Assembly: GCA_021029595.1 (NCBI GenBank)
Contig: JAJJOY010000011.1
Coordinates: 1 to 50,472 of the forward strand
DNA length: 50,472 nt
Origin: Hominenteromicrobium mulieris
GTDB taxonomy: Bacteria > Bacillota > Clostridia > Oscillospirales > Acutalibacteraceae
Direction: 5' to 3'
Shown here: positions 15,495-24,089 of the stretch, piece after piece
Numbering within the stretch: position 1 is the first letter of the stretch
How the letters are laid out: every line of letters begins with the position of its first letter
Made by a program: the position numbers and the translations under genes
The notes under the pieces: model-generated
Database searches by the model: none
What the model was told of the DNA's origin: nothing
What the model saw: only the letters and a program-made list of their open reading frames with translations

Positions 15495-17966
15495 ATGGAT
15501 AGCTTAGACCGTAGACAGGGGCTTTCTTCGGAGCAGGTAGCGCAGCGCGTGCGCGACGGGCTTTCAAACGCCGACGAGGGCATTAAGACCAAAACCGAAA
15601 AGCAGATCATTTTAGAAAACACGTTCACATTTTTTAACATTTTGAACTTTGTACTGGCGCTGTTCGTTTTGCTGGTGGGTTCGTTTAAGAACCTTTTATT
15701 TTTGGGCGTTATCTTTTCTAATATTATTATCGGTTCGTTTCAGGGCATAAGAGCGAAACGGACGATTGACAAGCTCTCCCTCATTTCCGCACCGAAGGCT
15801 TCTGTGCTGCGCGACGGAAAACTGCAGACGATACCCGTGAGCGGGATTGTGATGAACGATGTGCTGCACCTTTCGACCGGGCAGCAGATCTGCGCCGACG
15901 CCATCGTTTTGGAGGGCGAAGCGGAAGTGAATGAATCGCTCATCACGGGCGAAAGCGATCCGGTCTTGAAGCGCGCAGGTGACGAACTGCTTTCCGGCAG
16001 CTTCATCGTTTCCGGCAGCTGTTACGCCGAAGTGGAGCACGTAGGCCGCGAAAACTACGCAAACCGCATCGCAAACGGCGCGAAGTATGTGAAGCGCACG
16101 AACTCCGAAATTCTCCATTCCCTCGATTTCATTGTAAAGACGCTCGGCTTTACGCTGGTGCCGATTGGCATTTTGCTTTTCTGCAAGCAGTTTTTTTTGC
16201 TGCATGACACGATCCGCGAAGCCGTTGTGAGCACGGTCGCCGCGATCCTCGGTATGATCCCGGAGGGGCTCATTTTGCTGACAAGCGTGGTGTTTGCCGT
16301 GAGCGTACTGCGGCTTTCACGCTACAAGACGTTGGTGCAGGACCTGTACTGCACCGAATCGTTGGCACGCGTAGATGTGCTATGCTTAGACAAAACAGGT
16401 ACGATCACCGAGGGCACGATGCAGGTGGACGAGCTGCACCCGCTGACGGGCTACACCGAAGAGGACATGACGGCTCCGCTGAAGGCGCTTGTGCAGGTTT
16501 TGACGGACGACAACCCGACGTACAACGCGGTGAAAGCATACTTTCCCGGCGGATCGGACTGGAAAGCTGCGGCGACGGTGCCGTTCTCCTCTGCGAGGAA
16601 GTGGAGCGGCGCGTATTTCGGCGAGCGCGGCACGTATGTGATGGGCGCGGGCGAATTCATTTTGGGCGAACGCTTCGGTGCGCTGCGTGAACACACGGAG
16701 GAATATGCGGCGCGCGGCGAACGCGTTTTGCTGCTGGCGCACTCCGCAAAGCCTTTCCTTGAAAACAAGGTGCTGCCGGACGACATTGAGCCGGTGGGCT
16801 TCATTTTAATCAGTGATAAGATCCGCACGGAAGCACCGCAAACGCTGCGCTATTTTGCAGAGCAGGGCGTGACGCTGAAGGTCATCTCCGGTGACAACGC
16901 CGTGACGGTCTCTAACATTGCACAGAAGGCCGGCCTGCCCCACGCGGAAAACTACTGCGATGCGACAACGCTGCACACCGACGAGGAGATTGCGGGGGCA
17001 ATTGAGCAATACAGTGTGTTTGGCCGCGTGACGCCGCAGCAGAAACTGAAATTTGTGCAGGCGTTAAAAGACCACGGCCACACGGTGGCGATGACGGGCG
17101 ACGGTGTGAACGACGTTCTGGCGCTGAAAGAGGCCGATTGCAGCATTGCGATGGCTTCCGGCAGCGACGCGGCGCGCACGGTCTCGAACCTCGTTTTGCT
17201 CGACTCCAACTTTGCTTCCATGCCGCAGGTGGTAAAGGAAGGCAGGCGCTCCATCAACAATTTGCAACGCTCTGCATCGCTGTTTTTACAGAAGACGATC
17301 TATTCGACGGTGCTGGGTGTGCTGTTCATTTTTCTTTCTGCTTCCTACCCGTTTGAGCCGATTCAGCTGACGTTTATCAGTTCGATTACGATCGGTATTC
17401 CATCGTTTATTCTGGCGCTGGAGCCGAACAACGAGCGTATAAGCGGCAGCTTTTTAGCGAACGTTTTGAAGAAATCGTTCCCCTCTGCCCTGACGATGAT
17501 TCTTGGCGTTTTGTTTTTGACGCTGTTTAAGGGGCCGCTGAATTTGACGAACCCGCAGGTCTCGACACTTTCGGTCATTGTGGCGTTTGCCGTTGGGTTT
17601 ATGCTGATGTTCAAGCTTTGCCTGCCGTTCAACGCGCTGCGCGGGGCGCTGTTCGGCACGATGGTGGCGGCGTTCTTTGTGGGATACATCGGCTGCATGG
17701 ACCTGGTTTCCATGGTGCCGCTGACCGCCCCGATGCTGTTTATTTTGATCCCGCTGCTCATTGTGTCGATCGTCTTTATGATGCAGACAAACCATTTTAT
17801 GGAGCATTTTGCAGAGCGCCACACGCGGCGTTTGCTGCAAAGCAGGTTCTTCCAGAATCACCGCAGAAAGCGGCGTGAGGCAGCGCACAAAGACCGCCAC
17901 GCCGCCCGCAGAACGCGCCGCCGCACAGAACAGCCAAGCAGGGTGCGAGACGGTAAAAGAGCTTAA
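15495..17966 (+). CDS. CtpE/Exp7-like cation-translocating P-type ATPase
   Basis: An 823-aa P-type ATPase lacking heavy-metal domains. TGESDPV is the actuator loop. GMIPEGLILL is the membrane ion-site helix. DKTGTIT carries the phosphorylated Asp. GDGVNDVLALKEADCSIAMASG is the hinge motif. This combination, with VLALKEADCSIAM, is typical of the CtpE/Exp7 group; mycobacterial CtpE has been linked to calcium uptake. The last 45 residues form a very basic tail (HRRKRREAAHKDRHAARRTR and on) after the final membrane helix, which is unusual. AAAAAGGAGATCGTAACGGG precedes ATG 15495. It converges on pyrE with a shared terminator. Confidence 0.88.
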   Translation: MDSLDRRQGLSSEQVAQRVRDGLSNADEGIKTKTEKQIILENTFTFFNILNFVLALFVLLVGSFKNLLFLGVIFSNIIIGSFQGIRAKRTIDKLSLISAPKASVLRDGKLQTIPVSGIVMNDVLHLSTGQQICADAIVLEGEAEVNESLITGESDPVLKRAGDELLSGSFIVSGSCYAEVEHVGRENYANRIANGAKYVKRTNSEILHSLDFIVKTLGFTLVPIGILLFCKQFFLLHDTIREAVVSTVAAILGMIPEGLILLTSVVFAVSVLRLSRYKTLVQDLYCTESLARVDVLCLDKTGTITEGTMQVDELHPLTGYTEEDMTAPLKALVQVLTDDNPTYNAVKAYFPGGSDWKAAATVPFSSARKWSGAYFGERGTYVMGAGEFILGERFGALREHTEEYAARGERVLLLAHSAKPFLENKVLPDDIEPVGFILISDKIRTEAPQTLRYFAEQGVTLKVISGDNAVTVSNIAQKAGLPHAENYCDATTLHTDEEIAGAIEQYSVFGRVTPQQKLKFVQALKDHGHTVAMTGDGVNDVLALKEADCSIAMASGSDAARTVSNLVLLDSNFASMPQVVKEGRRSINNLQRSASLFLQKTIYSTVLGVLFIFLSASYPFEPIQLTFISSITIGIPSFILALEPNNERISGSFLANVLKKSFPSALTMILGVLFLTLFKGPLNLTNPQVSTLSVIVAFAVGFMLMFKLCLPFNALRGALFGTMVAAFFVGYIGCMDLVSMVPLTAPMLFILIPLLIVSIVFMMQTNHFMEHFAERHTRRLLQSRFFQNHRRKRREAAHKDRHAARRTRRRTEQPSRVRDGKRA

Positions 17967-17988
17967 TTAGTCGAGATAATATGAAAAT

Positions 17989-18022
17989 ACCCCGGCAGGC
18001 AGTTTGGATGGCTTGCCGGGGT
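17989..18022. terminator. Terminator between the ATPase and pyrE genes
   Basis: ACCCCGGCA (17989-17997) pairs with TGCCGGGGT (18014-18022). Both exits are only moderately T-rich. It lies between convergent genes. Confidence 0.7.
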
Positions 18023-18043
18023 GTTCTTATGCGCTTGCTAATT

Positions 18044-18706
18044 TTACAGGATGCAATATTTTGCCATGTAGTCTTCCATGGCGGGGAGGATATCGTTGTA
18101 TTTTTCGGACTGCTTTAAGTACTCGTGGATATCCTCGACGGTGACGATAGCGTGGACCTTGATGCCGAACTCCTCGTTGACCTCCATGATGGCGGTTTTG
18201 CCGGGAACCTTGCCTACCTCGCAGCGGTTGACGGAGATGAACATATCGTTGACTTTCACATTGCCGCAGCCATAGAGGATCGGCATGGTCTCGCGCACGG
18301 CGGTGCCGGCGGTGATGACGTCTTCGATGATAATAATTTTATCGCCGTCCTTCGGCTTGTAGCCGACGAGGCTGCCGCCTTCGCCGTGGTCTTTCTCTTC
18401 CTTGCGGTTAAAGAAGTAGGGCTTCGAGATGCCATACTCGTTATAGAGGGACGCAGCGGCGGCTGTGACAAGCGGAATACCCTTGTACGCCGGGCCGAAC
18501 ATGGCGGAGAAATCTTCGCCGACGGTCTCCTTGATGAGCGATGCGTAGAACTTGCCGAGCTTTGCGATCTGCTCGCCGGTCTTATAGTTGCCGGTATTGA
18601 CGAAGTACGGCGTATTGCGGCCGCTCTTCGTGACGAAGGAGCCGAAACGCAGCACGTCTGCGGACATCATGAACTCGATAAACGCCTTTTTGCTTTCTGT
18701 CAGCAT
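18044..18706 (-). CDS. pyrE: Orotate phosphoribosyltransferase
   Basis: PyrE joins orotate to PRPP to give OMP in pyrimidine synthesis. The PRPP-binding motif IIIIEDVITAGTAVRE is near residue 130. GPAYKGIPLV and YFFNRKEEKDHGEGG, with the mobile-loop Lys residues, are family features. The length is 220 aa. ATG 18706 is chosen because AAAGGA lies 8 bp before it; another ATG three codons earlier overlaps the ribosome site. It is not in a pyr operon here. A promoter lies at 18753-18781, and the leader holds TTCCG-acccatga-CGGAA (about 18724-18741), a small inverted repeat. Confidence 0.95.
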   Translation of the reverse strand: MLTESKKAFIEFMMSADVLRFGSFVTKSGRNTPYFVNTGNYKTGEQIAKLGKFYASLIKETVGEDFSAMFGPAYKGIPLVTAAAASLYNEYGISKPYFFNRKEEKDHGEGGSLVGYKPKDGDKIIIIEDVITAGTAVRETMPILYGCGNVKVNDMFISVNRCEVGKVPGKTAIMEVNEEFGIKVHAIVTVEDIHEYLKQSEKYNDILPAMEDYMAKYCIL

Positions 18707-18752
18707 AAAAACCATCCTTTATTTCCGTCATGGGTCGGAATTTATTTTTATC

Positions 18753-18781
18753 AGTATAGCATAGATTTGTGTTTTCGTCAA
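18753..18781 (-). promoter_or_regulatory. Promoter of pyrE
   Basis: TTGACG (18776-18781) and TATACT (18753-18758), minus strand, 17-bp spacer. Confidence 0.8.
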
Positions 18782-18797
18782 AATTTTTTACGCGAAC

Positions 18798-19799
18798 TTA
18801 CGCTGCCGGAGAAAGGCCGTTTTCCGCCGACCACGTATAGACGGAATACGTATTGCCGTCCGTTGTAACGGCGACGGTGCCGTCTGTATCGGTGCGCAGG
18901 ATCTTGCAGTTGCGTTCGGAAAGACTTTCGAGCGTTTCGTGGTGCGGGTGACCGTATTTATTATCCTGCCCGCAGGATATGACGGCGACAGCGGGGTTCA
19001 CGGCGCGGAGAAAATCCATGGAGGACGATGTGGACGAGCCGTGGTGACCGCACTTTAAAATGTTAGCGGTGATATTTGTTTCGCGTGCTAAGATATTCTC
19101 TTCAACCTCGGTTTCGGCGTCGCCGGTGAGCATAAAGGAGATATTGCCGTAGGTGAAGCGCAGAACAGCGGAATAGTTGTTGAGGTTATCGAATATCTCG
19201 TCCTTTTCCGGGGATAGGACGGCAAAATTGGCGTTTTCGGGCGCGGAGATTTTTGTATCGGTGGAGATCTGCTCGGTTTGGACGTTTTTGTCGAGCAGGG
19301 TATCGAGCATATTTTCGTATGTAGCGGTGGTGGGCGTTTGGTCGTCGGGCAAAAGGGGCATGTAGAACGTGCCGATGGTGTAATCCTCGATAATCTGCTT
19401 CATAGAGCCGATATGGTCTGCGTGCGGGTGCGTGGCGACAACAGCATCAAGCGATGTGACGCCGAGCGCCTCGAGGTCGCTTTCGATGGTATCCCCCGCT
19501 TCGCGGGTGCCGGCATCAATGAGCATGTTGTAATCGGTACCGATTTGAATTAAAATGCTATCCCCCTGCCCGACATCTAAAAAGTAGACGGCGCAGTCGG
19601 CGTCGGTGCCGGTGCTTTGGGTTGGCTGTGCGGGGGCGCTTGAGTCTGTGTTCGGTACACCGGTGAGGTACGTTTCAAGCTCCGGGAAATAATAGACAAG
19701 CACCGCCGCGAGCACAAGGACGGCGCTGATGACGGCGGAAAGCGTTTTTTTGTTCCGGGGTTGGCGGCGACGGCCTGCGCCGGTTCTTTTTTGTGGCAT
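18798..19799 (-). CDS. ComEC C-terminal-like metallo-beta-lactamase-fold hydrolase
   Basis: A 333-aa protein with a basic N-terminus, one membrane helix (about residues 20-40, LSAVISAVLVLAAVLVYYF), a Thr/Pro-rich linker and then an extracellular MBL domain. The domain starts YFLDVGQGDSILIQ, carries the metal motif THPHADHIGS and contains KCGHHGSSTSSS. This is the stand-alone form of the hydrolase domain of ComEC, which has been proposed to degrade one DNA strand during uptake; the membrane channel is absent. AAAGGAGAGACTC precedes ATG 19799. A link to competence is unproven. Confidence 0.85.
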   Translation of the reverse strand: MPQKRTGAGRRRQPRNKKTLSAVISAVLVLAAVLVYYFPELETYLTGVPNTDSSAPAQPTQSTGTDADCAVYFLDVGQGDSILIQIGTDYNMLIDAGTREAGDTIESDLEALGVTSLDAVVATHPHADHIGSMKQIIEDYTIGTFYMPLLPDDQTPTTATYENMLDTLLDKNVQTEQISTDTKISAPENANFAVLSPEKDEIFDNLNNYSAVLRFTYGNISFMLTGDAETEVEENILARETNITANILKCGHHGSSTSSSMDFLRAVNPAVAVISCGQDNKYGHPHHETLESLSERNCKILRTDTDGTVAVTTDGNTYSVYTWSAENGLSPAA

Positions 19800-19841
19800 G
19801 AGTCTCTCCTTTTTGTTTACATAATTTGTTTTACGCGATAC

Positions 19842-19876
19842 AAAAAAGCTGCCGCAGTTTTTACTTGCAGCAGCTT
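19842..19876 (-). terminator. Terminator after the HPr-like gene
   Basis: On the minus strand AAGCTGC (19876-19870) pairs with GCAGCTT (19852-19846), followed by TTTTG. Confidence 0.75.
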
Positions 19877-19895
19877 ATTTTGCAAATCCTACTCT

Positions 19896-20156
19896 TTACT
19901 TACCTTGCGTTTCGTCCTTGTAAAGGTTAAAGCGGAACAGCTTGGATTCATCCGCTTCATTATCGCAGACCACAAAGGCTTCTGCGATCTTTCCGCCTTC
20001 GATCAGAGACGTAAGGCCGATGAGCTGACACAGCTTGCTTTTCAGGTTCAGCTTATCACCGTCGCGCGTCATCAGATACACATTGCCCTCGCAGCTATCC
20101 AGTACAGACAGGAAGCCCGGAACATCGATGTCGTGAAGTTCGATCATCTTGGACAT
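19896..20156 (-). CDS. Small HPr-like conserved protein
   Basis: An 86-aa soluble protein (IELHDIDVPGFLSVLDSCEG, then LNLKSKLCQLIGLTSLIEGG). The pattern recalls the clostridial HPr-like proteins that have the PTS HPr fold but not always the phospho-His. No His with the usual HPr context is present here, so phosphocarrier activity is unlikely. Function unknown. AAGGAGAGATGACTG precedes ATG 20156. It has its own promoter, a folded leader and a terminator, so it is an independent unit. Confidence 0.6.
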   Translation of the reverse strand: MSKMIELHDIDVPGFLSVLDSCEGNVYLMTRDGDKLNLKSKLCQLIGLTSLIEGGKIAEAFVVCDNEADESKLFRFNLYKDETQGK

Positions 20157-20190
20157 CAGTCATCTCTCCTTCGATATGAGATTTAGTCTC

Positions 20191-20231
20191 ATTATGGTTT
20201 GCCGATAGGGTTCTATGTGGAAAACCATAAT
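20191..20231 (-). promoter_or_regulatory. Structured 5' leader of the HPr-like gene
   Basis: ATTATGGTTT (20191-20200) pairs perfectly with AAACCATAAT (20222-20231), and inside this ATAG (20205-20208) pairs with CTAT (20213-20216). It lies in the transcribed leader between the promoter at 20248-20276 and the start codon at 20156. It could be a regulatory RNA fold or a protein operator. Confidence 0.5.
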
Positions 20232-20247
20232 ATCCTATGATGGCTTT

Positions 20248-20276
20248 ATTCTATCACAACAGCAGAAAATACACAA
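20248..20276 (-). promoter_or_regulatory. Promoter of the HPr-like gene
   Basis: TTGTGT (20271-20276) and TAGAAT (20248-20253), minus strand, 17-bp spacer. Confidence 0.6.
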
Positions 20277-20363
20277 GGGCTAAACGGAAAAAAGGTGTGT
20301 TGCATTCAGGTTAAATTTTCAGTGAATTTGTTAAACATTGAGAAAGTTTATGAACCTTTCCAA

Positions 20364-21944
20364 TCATTCGCCGGAAGCACCGTAGTTCGCGAGCACGCGG
20401 GCGCTGGGATCGTTGACGTCGCAGCCCTCCCACGCTTTGTTCGGCATCCAGAAGTCCTTGACCATTTCCGCTTGACCGGGATAGTATTTTTCAAAAATTT
20501 CACGGTAGAGAAGGGATTCTTTCGTAAACGGCGTTGCGAACGGATATTTTGCGGCGCGGAGCTTCATTTCGTCATCGGTATACTTTGTTTCGGCGTAGGC
20601 CTTGAGGTAATCGACCATAGAGTGACCGACGGCATCGGAGAACGCGGCTTTTTCGCGGTATAAAATCGGCAGCGGGAGGTAATCGCCCTCGAACGCGTGG
20701 CGCAGGAGGTATTTGCCTTTTTTGTACTTGTTGAGCTTCATCTCAGGATCAACGGACATGACGTATTTGACGAAATCGAGGTCGCCGAACGGAACGCGGG
20801 CTTCGAGCGAGTTGGCGGAGATGCAGCGATCGGCGCGGAGCACATCGTACATATGAAGCTCCCGCACGCGCTTTTGGGCTTCCGTTTGGAACGCAGCGGC
20901 GCTGGGGGCGAAATCTGTATATTTGTAGCCGAAGAGCTCATCGGAAATTTCACCGGTGAGCAGCACGCGGACATCGGTCTGCTCGTGAATGGCTTTGCAG
21001 ACGAGGTACATGCCCATGCTGGCGCGGATGGTGGTGATGTCATACGTGCCAAGCAGCGCAATGACGGTTTCGAGATTTTCGATAACATCGTCCTTTGTGA
21101 TGATGACCTCGGTGTGGTCGCTGTGAATGTAATCGGCAACTTCGCGGGCGTATTTTAAATCGATGGCGTCTTCACTCATGCCAATGGCGAACGTGCGAAT
21201 GGGCTTCTTTAAAAGCTTTGCCGCGACGGAGCAGACGAGGGAGCTATCGAGCCCACCACTGAGAAGAAAACCGAGCGGGGCATCGGCATCGAGCCGCTTT
21301 TCGATGCCGGCAACGAGCTTATCATGGATGTTTTTACAGACAGTCTCGAGGTCATCGCGGCAAACTTCTTCGACTTCGGCGATGTCGCAGTAGCAGGTAA
21401 ATTTGCCGTCCTTATAGTAGTGGCCCGGCGGGAACGGCATAACGCGATGGCACAGGCCGACGAGGTTTTTCGGCTCGCTGGCAAACACAATGTGGCCGCT
21501 TTCGCTGTACCCGTAGTAGAGCGGGCGGATGCCGATAGGGTCGCGCGCAGCGATGAAGCTATCAGTCTCGGCATCGTAAATAATCAGGGCAAACTCGGCG
21601 TCGAGCTTCTTGAACATCTCGGTGCCCTCTTCTTTGTAGAGAGGGAGTAAAATTTCGCAGTCAGAGTCACTTTTGAAGGTGTAGCCTTTTCTCCGGAGCT
21701 CCTCTTTAACGGAACGGAAGCCGTAGAGCTCGCCGTTGCAGACGACGGCGGAACCGTCCAGCTCAAACGGCTGCATGCCTTCTTCTGTGAGGCCCATGAT
21801 GGCGAGGCGGTGGAAAAAGAGCCAACCTGCGGGCGTTTCCAGTGTGCGGGACATATCCGGCCCGCGGGAAACGGTTTTATCAAAGCCCTTTCGTAAATCT
21901 TCCAAACGAATGTCTTTTGCTGTGTAACCCATAATCGAACACAT
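20364..21944 (-). CDS. asnB: Asparagine synthase (glutamine-hydrolysing) AsnB
   Basis: AsnB converts aspartate, glutamine and ATP to asparagine. It starts M-C-S-I-M-G-Y, and after Met removal the Cys is the nucleophile of the class-II glutaminase domain (residues 1 to about 190). The synthetase domain follows, with the ATP loop LLSGGLDSSLV. The length is 526 aa. Start 21944 is fixed by the catalytic Cys and by GGAGGGAACCGAT; the open frame extends 22 codons upstream into the leader terminator and is not translated. The T-box upstream carries an asparagine codon, which agrees with the function: it is expressed when tRNA-Asn is uncharged. Confidence 0.95.
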   Translation of the reverse strand: MCSIMGYTAKDIRLEDLRKGFDKTVSRGPDMSRTLETPAGWLFFHRLAIMGLTEEGMQPFELDGSAVVCNGELYGFRSVKEELRRKGYTFKSDSDCEILLPLYKEEGTEMFKKLDAEFALIIYDAETDSFIAARDPIGIRPLYYGYSESGHIVFASEPKNLVGLCHRVMPFPPGHYYKDGKFTCYCDIAEVEEVCRDDLETVCKNIHDKLVAGIEKRLDADAPLGFLLSGGLDSSLVCSVAAKLLKKPIRTFAIGMSEDAIDLKYAREVADYIHSDHTEVIITKDDVIENLETVIALLGTYDITTIRASMGMYLVCKAIHEQTDVRVLLTGEISDELFGYKYTDFAPSAAAFQTEAQKRVRELHMYDVLRADRCISANSLEARVPFGDLDFVKYVMSVDPEMKLNKYKKGKYLLRHAFEGDYLPLPILYREKAAFSDAVGHSMVDYLKAYAETKYTDDEMKLRAAKYPFATPFTKESLLYREIFEKYYPGQAEMVKDFWMPNKAWEGCDVNDPSARVLANYGASGE

Positions 21945-21987
21945 ATCGGTTCCCTCCAAATAAAATAATTTCAGTCCAAACGCAAAT

Positions 21988-22272
21988 AAAAAAACAGCCG
22001 TTTGTCCCAATTTCTTAGGACGAATAGCTGTTGTATCCGCGGTGCCACCTAAATTATCTTATAAAGAAGATCACCTTTACTGTCTCTAACAAGACAGGCA
22101 CGGCTTAACGCGCCGCCACACGTCGCACCTACTGAGATATACGCATCTTTTCGGCTTGAGGCTCCGAAGTGTTATTCGCCGGTGTGCTTACGCGGGGTTC
22201 ACACTCTCCCCCGCTCACTGTGCAAAGCGGTCTGCCGGGTACTTCTCTTCATCTGTGCCCTTGAATTATTAT
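21988..22272 (-). ncRNA. T-box leader of asnB (Asn specifier)
   Basis: The minus strand shows a GAAGAGAAGTA opening of stem I. The specifier is AAC (22171-22173), followed by ACTTC, which pairs with the GAAG at the base. The conserved T-box AGGTGGCACCGCGG is at 22037-22050. A terminator forms from ACAGC/GCTGT and GTCC/GGAC arms (about 21990-22033) and runs into seven T residues. The antiterminator uses CCTA/TCCT-type pairing around the T-box. The cognate amino acid matches the downstream asnB. Confidence 0.93.
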
Positions 22273-22278
22273 GCTAAG

Positions 22279-22307
22279 TTTATACCACCAATATTTCATT
22301 TTGTCAA
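22279..22307 (-). promoter_or_regulatory. Promoter of the asnB T-box leader
   Basis: TTGACA (22302-22307) and TATAAA (22279-22284), minus strand, 17-bp spacer. Confidence 0.85.
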
Positions 22308-22425
22308 CACTTTTTTGAAAAAATTTTTGATTTTACATGAAATTTGCAATTTTTCGGTTTACAGCTTGCAGTTTGTAGACGATTTTAGCCATACTAAAAC
22401 GTATTTGTCAAAAATCAAAAAGCTC

Positions 22426-22454
22426 TTTTCATTTTACGGGAGTTGTATTATAAT
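22426..22454 (+). promoter_or_regulatory. Putative promoter of the phosphohexomutase gene
   Basis: TATAAT at 22449-22454, with a weak -35 TTTTCA at 22426-22431 and a 17-bp spacer. Confidence 0.5.
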
Positions 22455-22495
22455 AAGCTTGGATAAAATGCAAAATGAAACAGGAGGTCTTTTCC

Positions 22496-24019
22496 ATGTT
22501 TGCCTATAAAACTTTGAAAAGCGGCACTGACATTCGCGGTGTTGCAAGTGAAGGCGGCGGCGCGCCGATTAACCTGACCGATGAGGTCGTGGAGCGCATT
22601 GCGGCCGGTTTTCTCGTTTGGTGCGAAAAGCACCTGGATAAGTGCGCCGAGGGGCTGAAAATTGCCGTCGGCCATGACTCCCGCATTTCCGCAGACCGTA
22701 TTGCGGCGGCGCTGTTCCGCGCGTTTACGACGTACGGTGCTTCGGTTTACGACTGCGGCCTTGCCTCTACTCCGTCGATGTTCATGGCGGTTTTGGAGCT
22801 GCCGTGTGACTGCTCGGTGCAGATTACGGCGAGCCACCATCCGTTCTTCCGCAACGGACTGAAGTTCTTCACGCCTGCGGGCGGCCTTGACAGCCCGGAT
22901 ATTTCCGAGATTTTGGAATATGCACAGAACGGCGCTGCGCCGAAGGAGACCGACAACGGCACGCTGGTGCCGGTGGACTATATGTCAAAATATGCAGATA
23001 ATCTGCGCGAGATGATCCGCAAGGGCGTGAACGCGGAAGATTATGCGCACCCGCTTGCGGGCTTTAAGATCGTTGTGGACGCCGGCAACGGCGCGGGCGG
23101 TTTTTACGCGAACGACGTGCTGAAGCCGCTTGGTGCGGACATTACAGGCAGCCAGTTTTTGGAGCCGGACGGCCGCTTCCCGAACCACATTCCGAACCCG
23201 GAGAATGAGGAGGCCATGGCGAGCGTTTGCGCGGCGACCGTGAAGGCCGGTGCGGACCTTGGCGTAATTTTTGACACGGACGTAGACCGCGGCGGCGCTG
23301 TGGACAGCCGCGGCGAAGAGATCAACCGCAACCGTCTTGTGGCGATTGCTTCCGCCATTGCGCTGGAGGGCAACCCGGGCGGCACCATTGTGACGGACTC
23401 CATTACGTCCGACGGACTCAAGACCTACATTGAGCAGACACTCGGCGGCAAGCATCACCGCTTTAAGCGCGGTTACAAGAATGTCATCAACGAAGCGGTA
23501 CGCCTGAATAACGAGGGCGTGAACTGCCCGCTGGCGATTGAGACGAGCGGCCATGCGGCGCTGCGCGAGAACTACTTCCTTGACGACGGTGCCTATCTGG
23601 TGACGAAGATCATCATTAAGGCGGCACAGCTGCGCCGCGAGGGCAAATCGCTCGATAGTCTCATCGCCGATCTGAAGGAAGCCAAGGAAGAAAAAGAGTT
23701 GCGCTTCCCCATTACCGCGGAGGATTTCCGCCCCTATGGTGAGAGCACCATTGCGGCGCTTGAAAGCTACGCGAAAGCGCACAACTGGAACATTGCGCCG
23801 GACAACCGCGAAGGCATCCGCATTTCGTTCCCGGAAAACGACGGCGACGGCTGGTTCCTGCTGCGCATGAGCGTACACGACCCCATTCTACCGCTGAATA
23901 TTGAAAGCAATTCCGTCGGCGGTGTACGCGTGCTGGCTGAGAAGTTGCTGAAGTTCTTTGACGAAGTGAAGCCGGAGAATGTGGACTATGCGGCGCTGAA
24001 GGGATTTTTGGAAAAGTAA
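22496..24019 (+). CDS. Phosphoglucomutase/phosphomannomutase family protein
   Basis: Alpha-D-phosphohexomutase of 507 aa that interconverts hexose 1- and 6-phosphates. The catalytic phosphoserine is in TASHHPFFRNGLKFF (ASHHP in place of the common ASHNP). FDTDVDRGG binds the metal. ETSGHAALREN is the sugar-binding loop. RISFPENDGDGWFLLRMS is near the C-terminal phosphate site. ATG 22496 is chosen because ACAGGAGGTCTTTTCC precedes it. It could feed sugar nucleotides for the exopolysaccharide and wall genes in this window. Glucose versus mannose preference cannot be read from the sequence. Confidence 0.9.
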   Translation: MFAYKTLKSGTDIRGVASEGGGAPINLTDEVVERIAAGFLVWCEKHLDKCAEGLKIAVGHDSRISADRIAAALFRAFTTYGASVYDCGLASTPSMFMAVLELPCDCSVQITASHHPFFRNGLKFFTPAGGLDSPDISEILEYAQNGAAPKETDNGTLVPVDYMSKYADNLREMIRKGVNAEDYAHPLAGFKIVVDAGNGAGGFYANDVLKPLGADITGSQFLEPDGRFPNHIPNPENEEAMASVCAATVKAGADLGVIFDTDVDRGGAVDSRGEEINRNRLVAIASAIALEGNPGGTIVTDSITSDGLKTYIEQTLGGKHHRFKRGYKNVINEAVRLNNEGVNCPLAIETSGHAALRENYFLDDGAYLVTKIIIKAAQLRREGKSLDSLIADLKEAKEEKELRFPITAEDFRPYGESTIAALESYAKAHNWNIAPDNREGIRISFPENDGDGWFLLRMSVHDPILPLNIESNSVGGVRVLAEKLLKFFDEVKPENVDYAALKGFLEK

Positions 24020-24046
24020 GCTGAAATTAAATATTTAAATAAAAAG

Positions 24047-24086
24047 AACTCCCGACTGCTGCGGTTTGCGGCGGTCGGGAGTTTTT
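24047..24086. terminator. Bidirectional terminator between the mutase and LuxR-family genes
   Basis: AACTCCCGAC (24047-24056) pairs with GTCGGGAGTT (24074-24083), with T-runs on both strands. Confidence 0.88.
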
Positions 24087-24089
24087 GTG

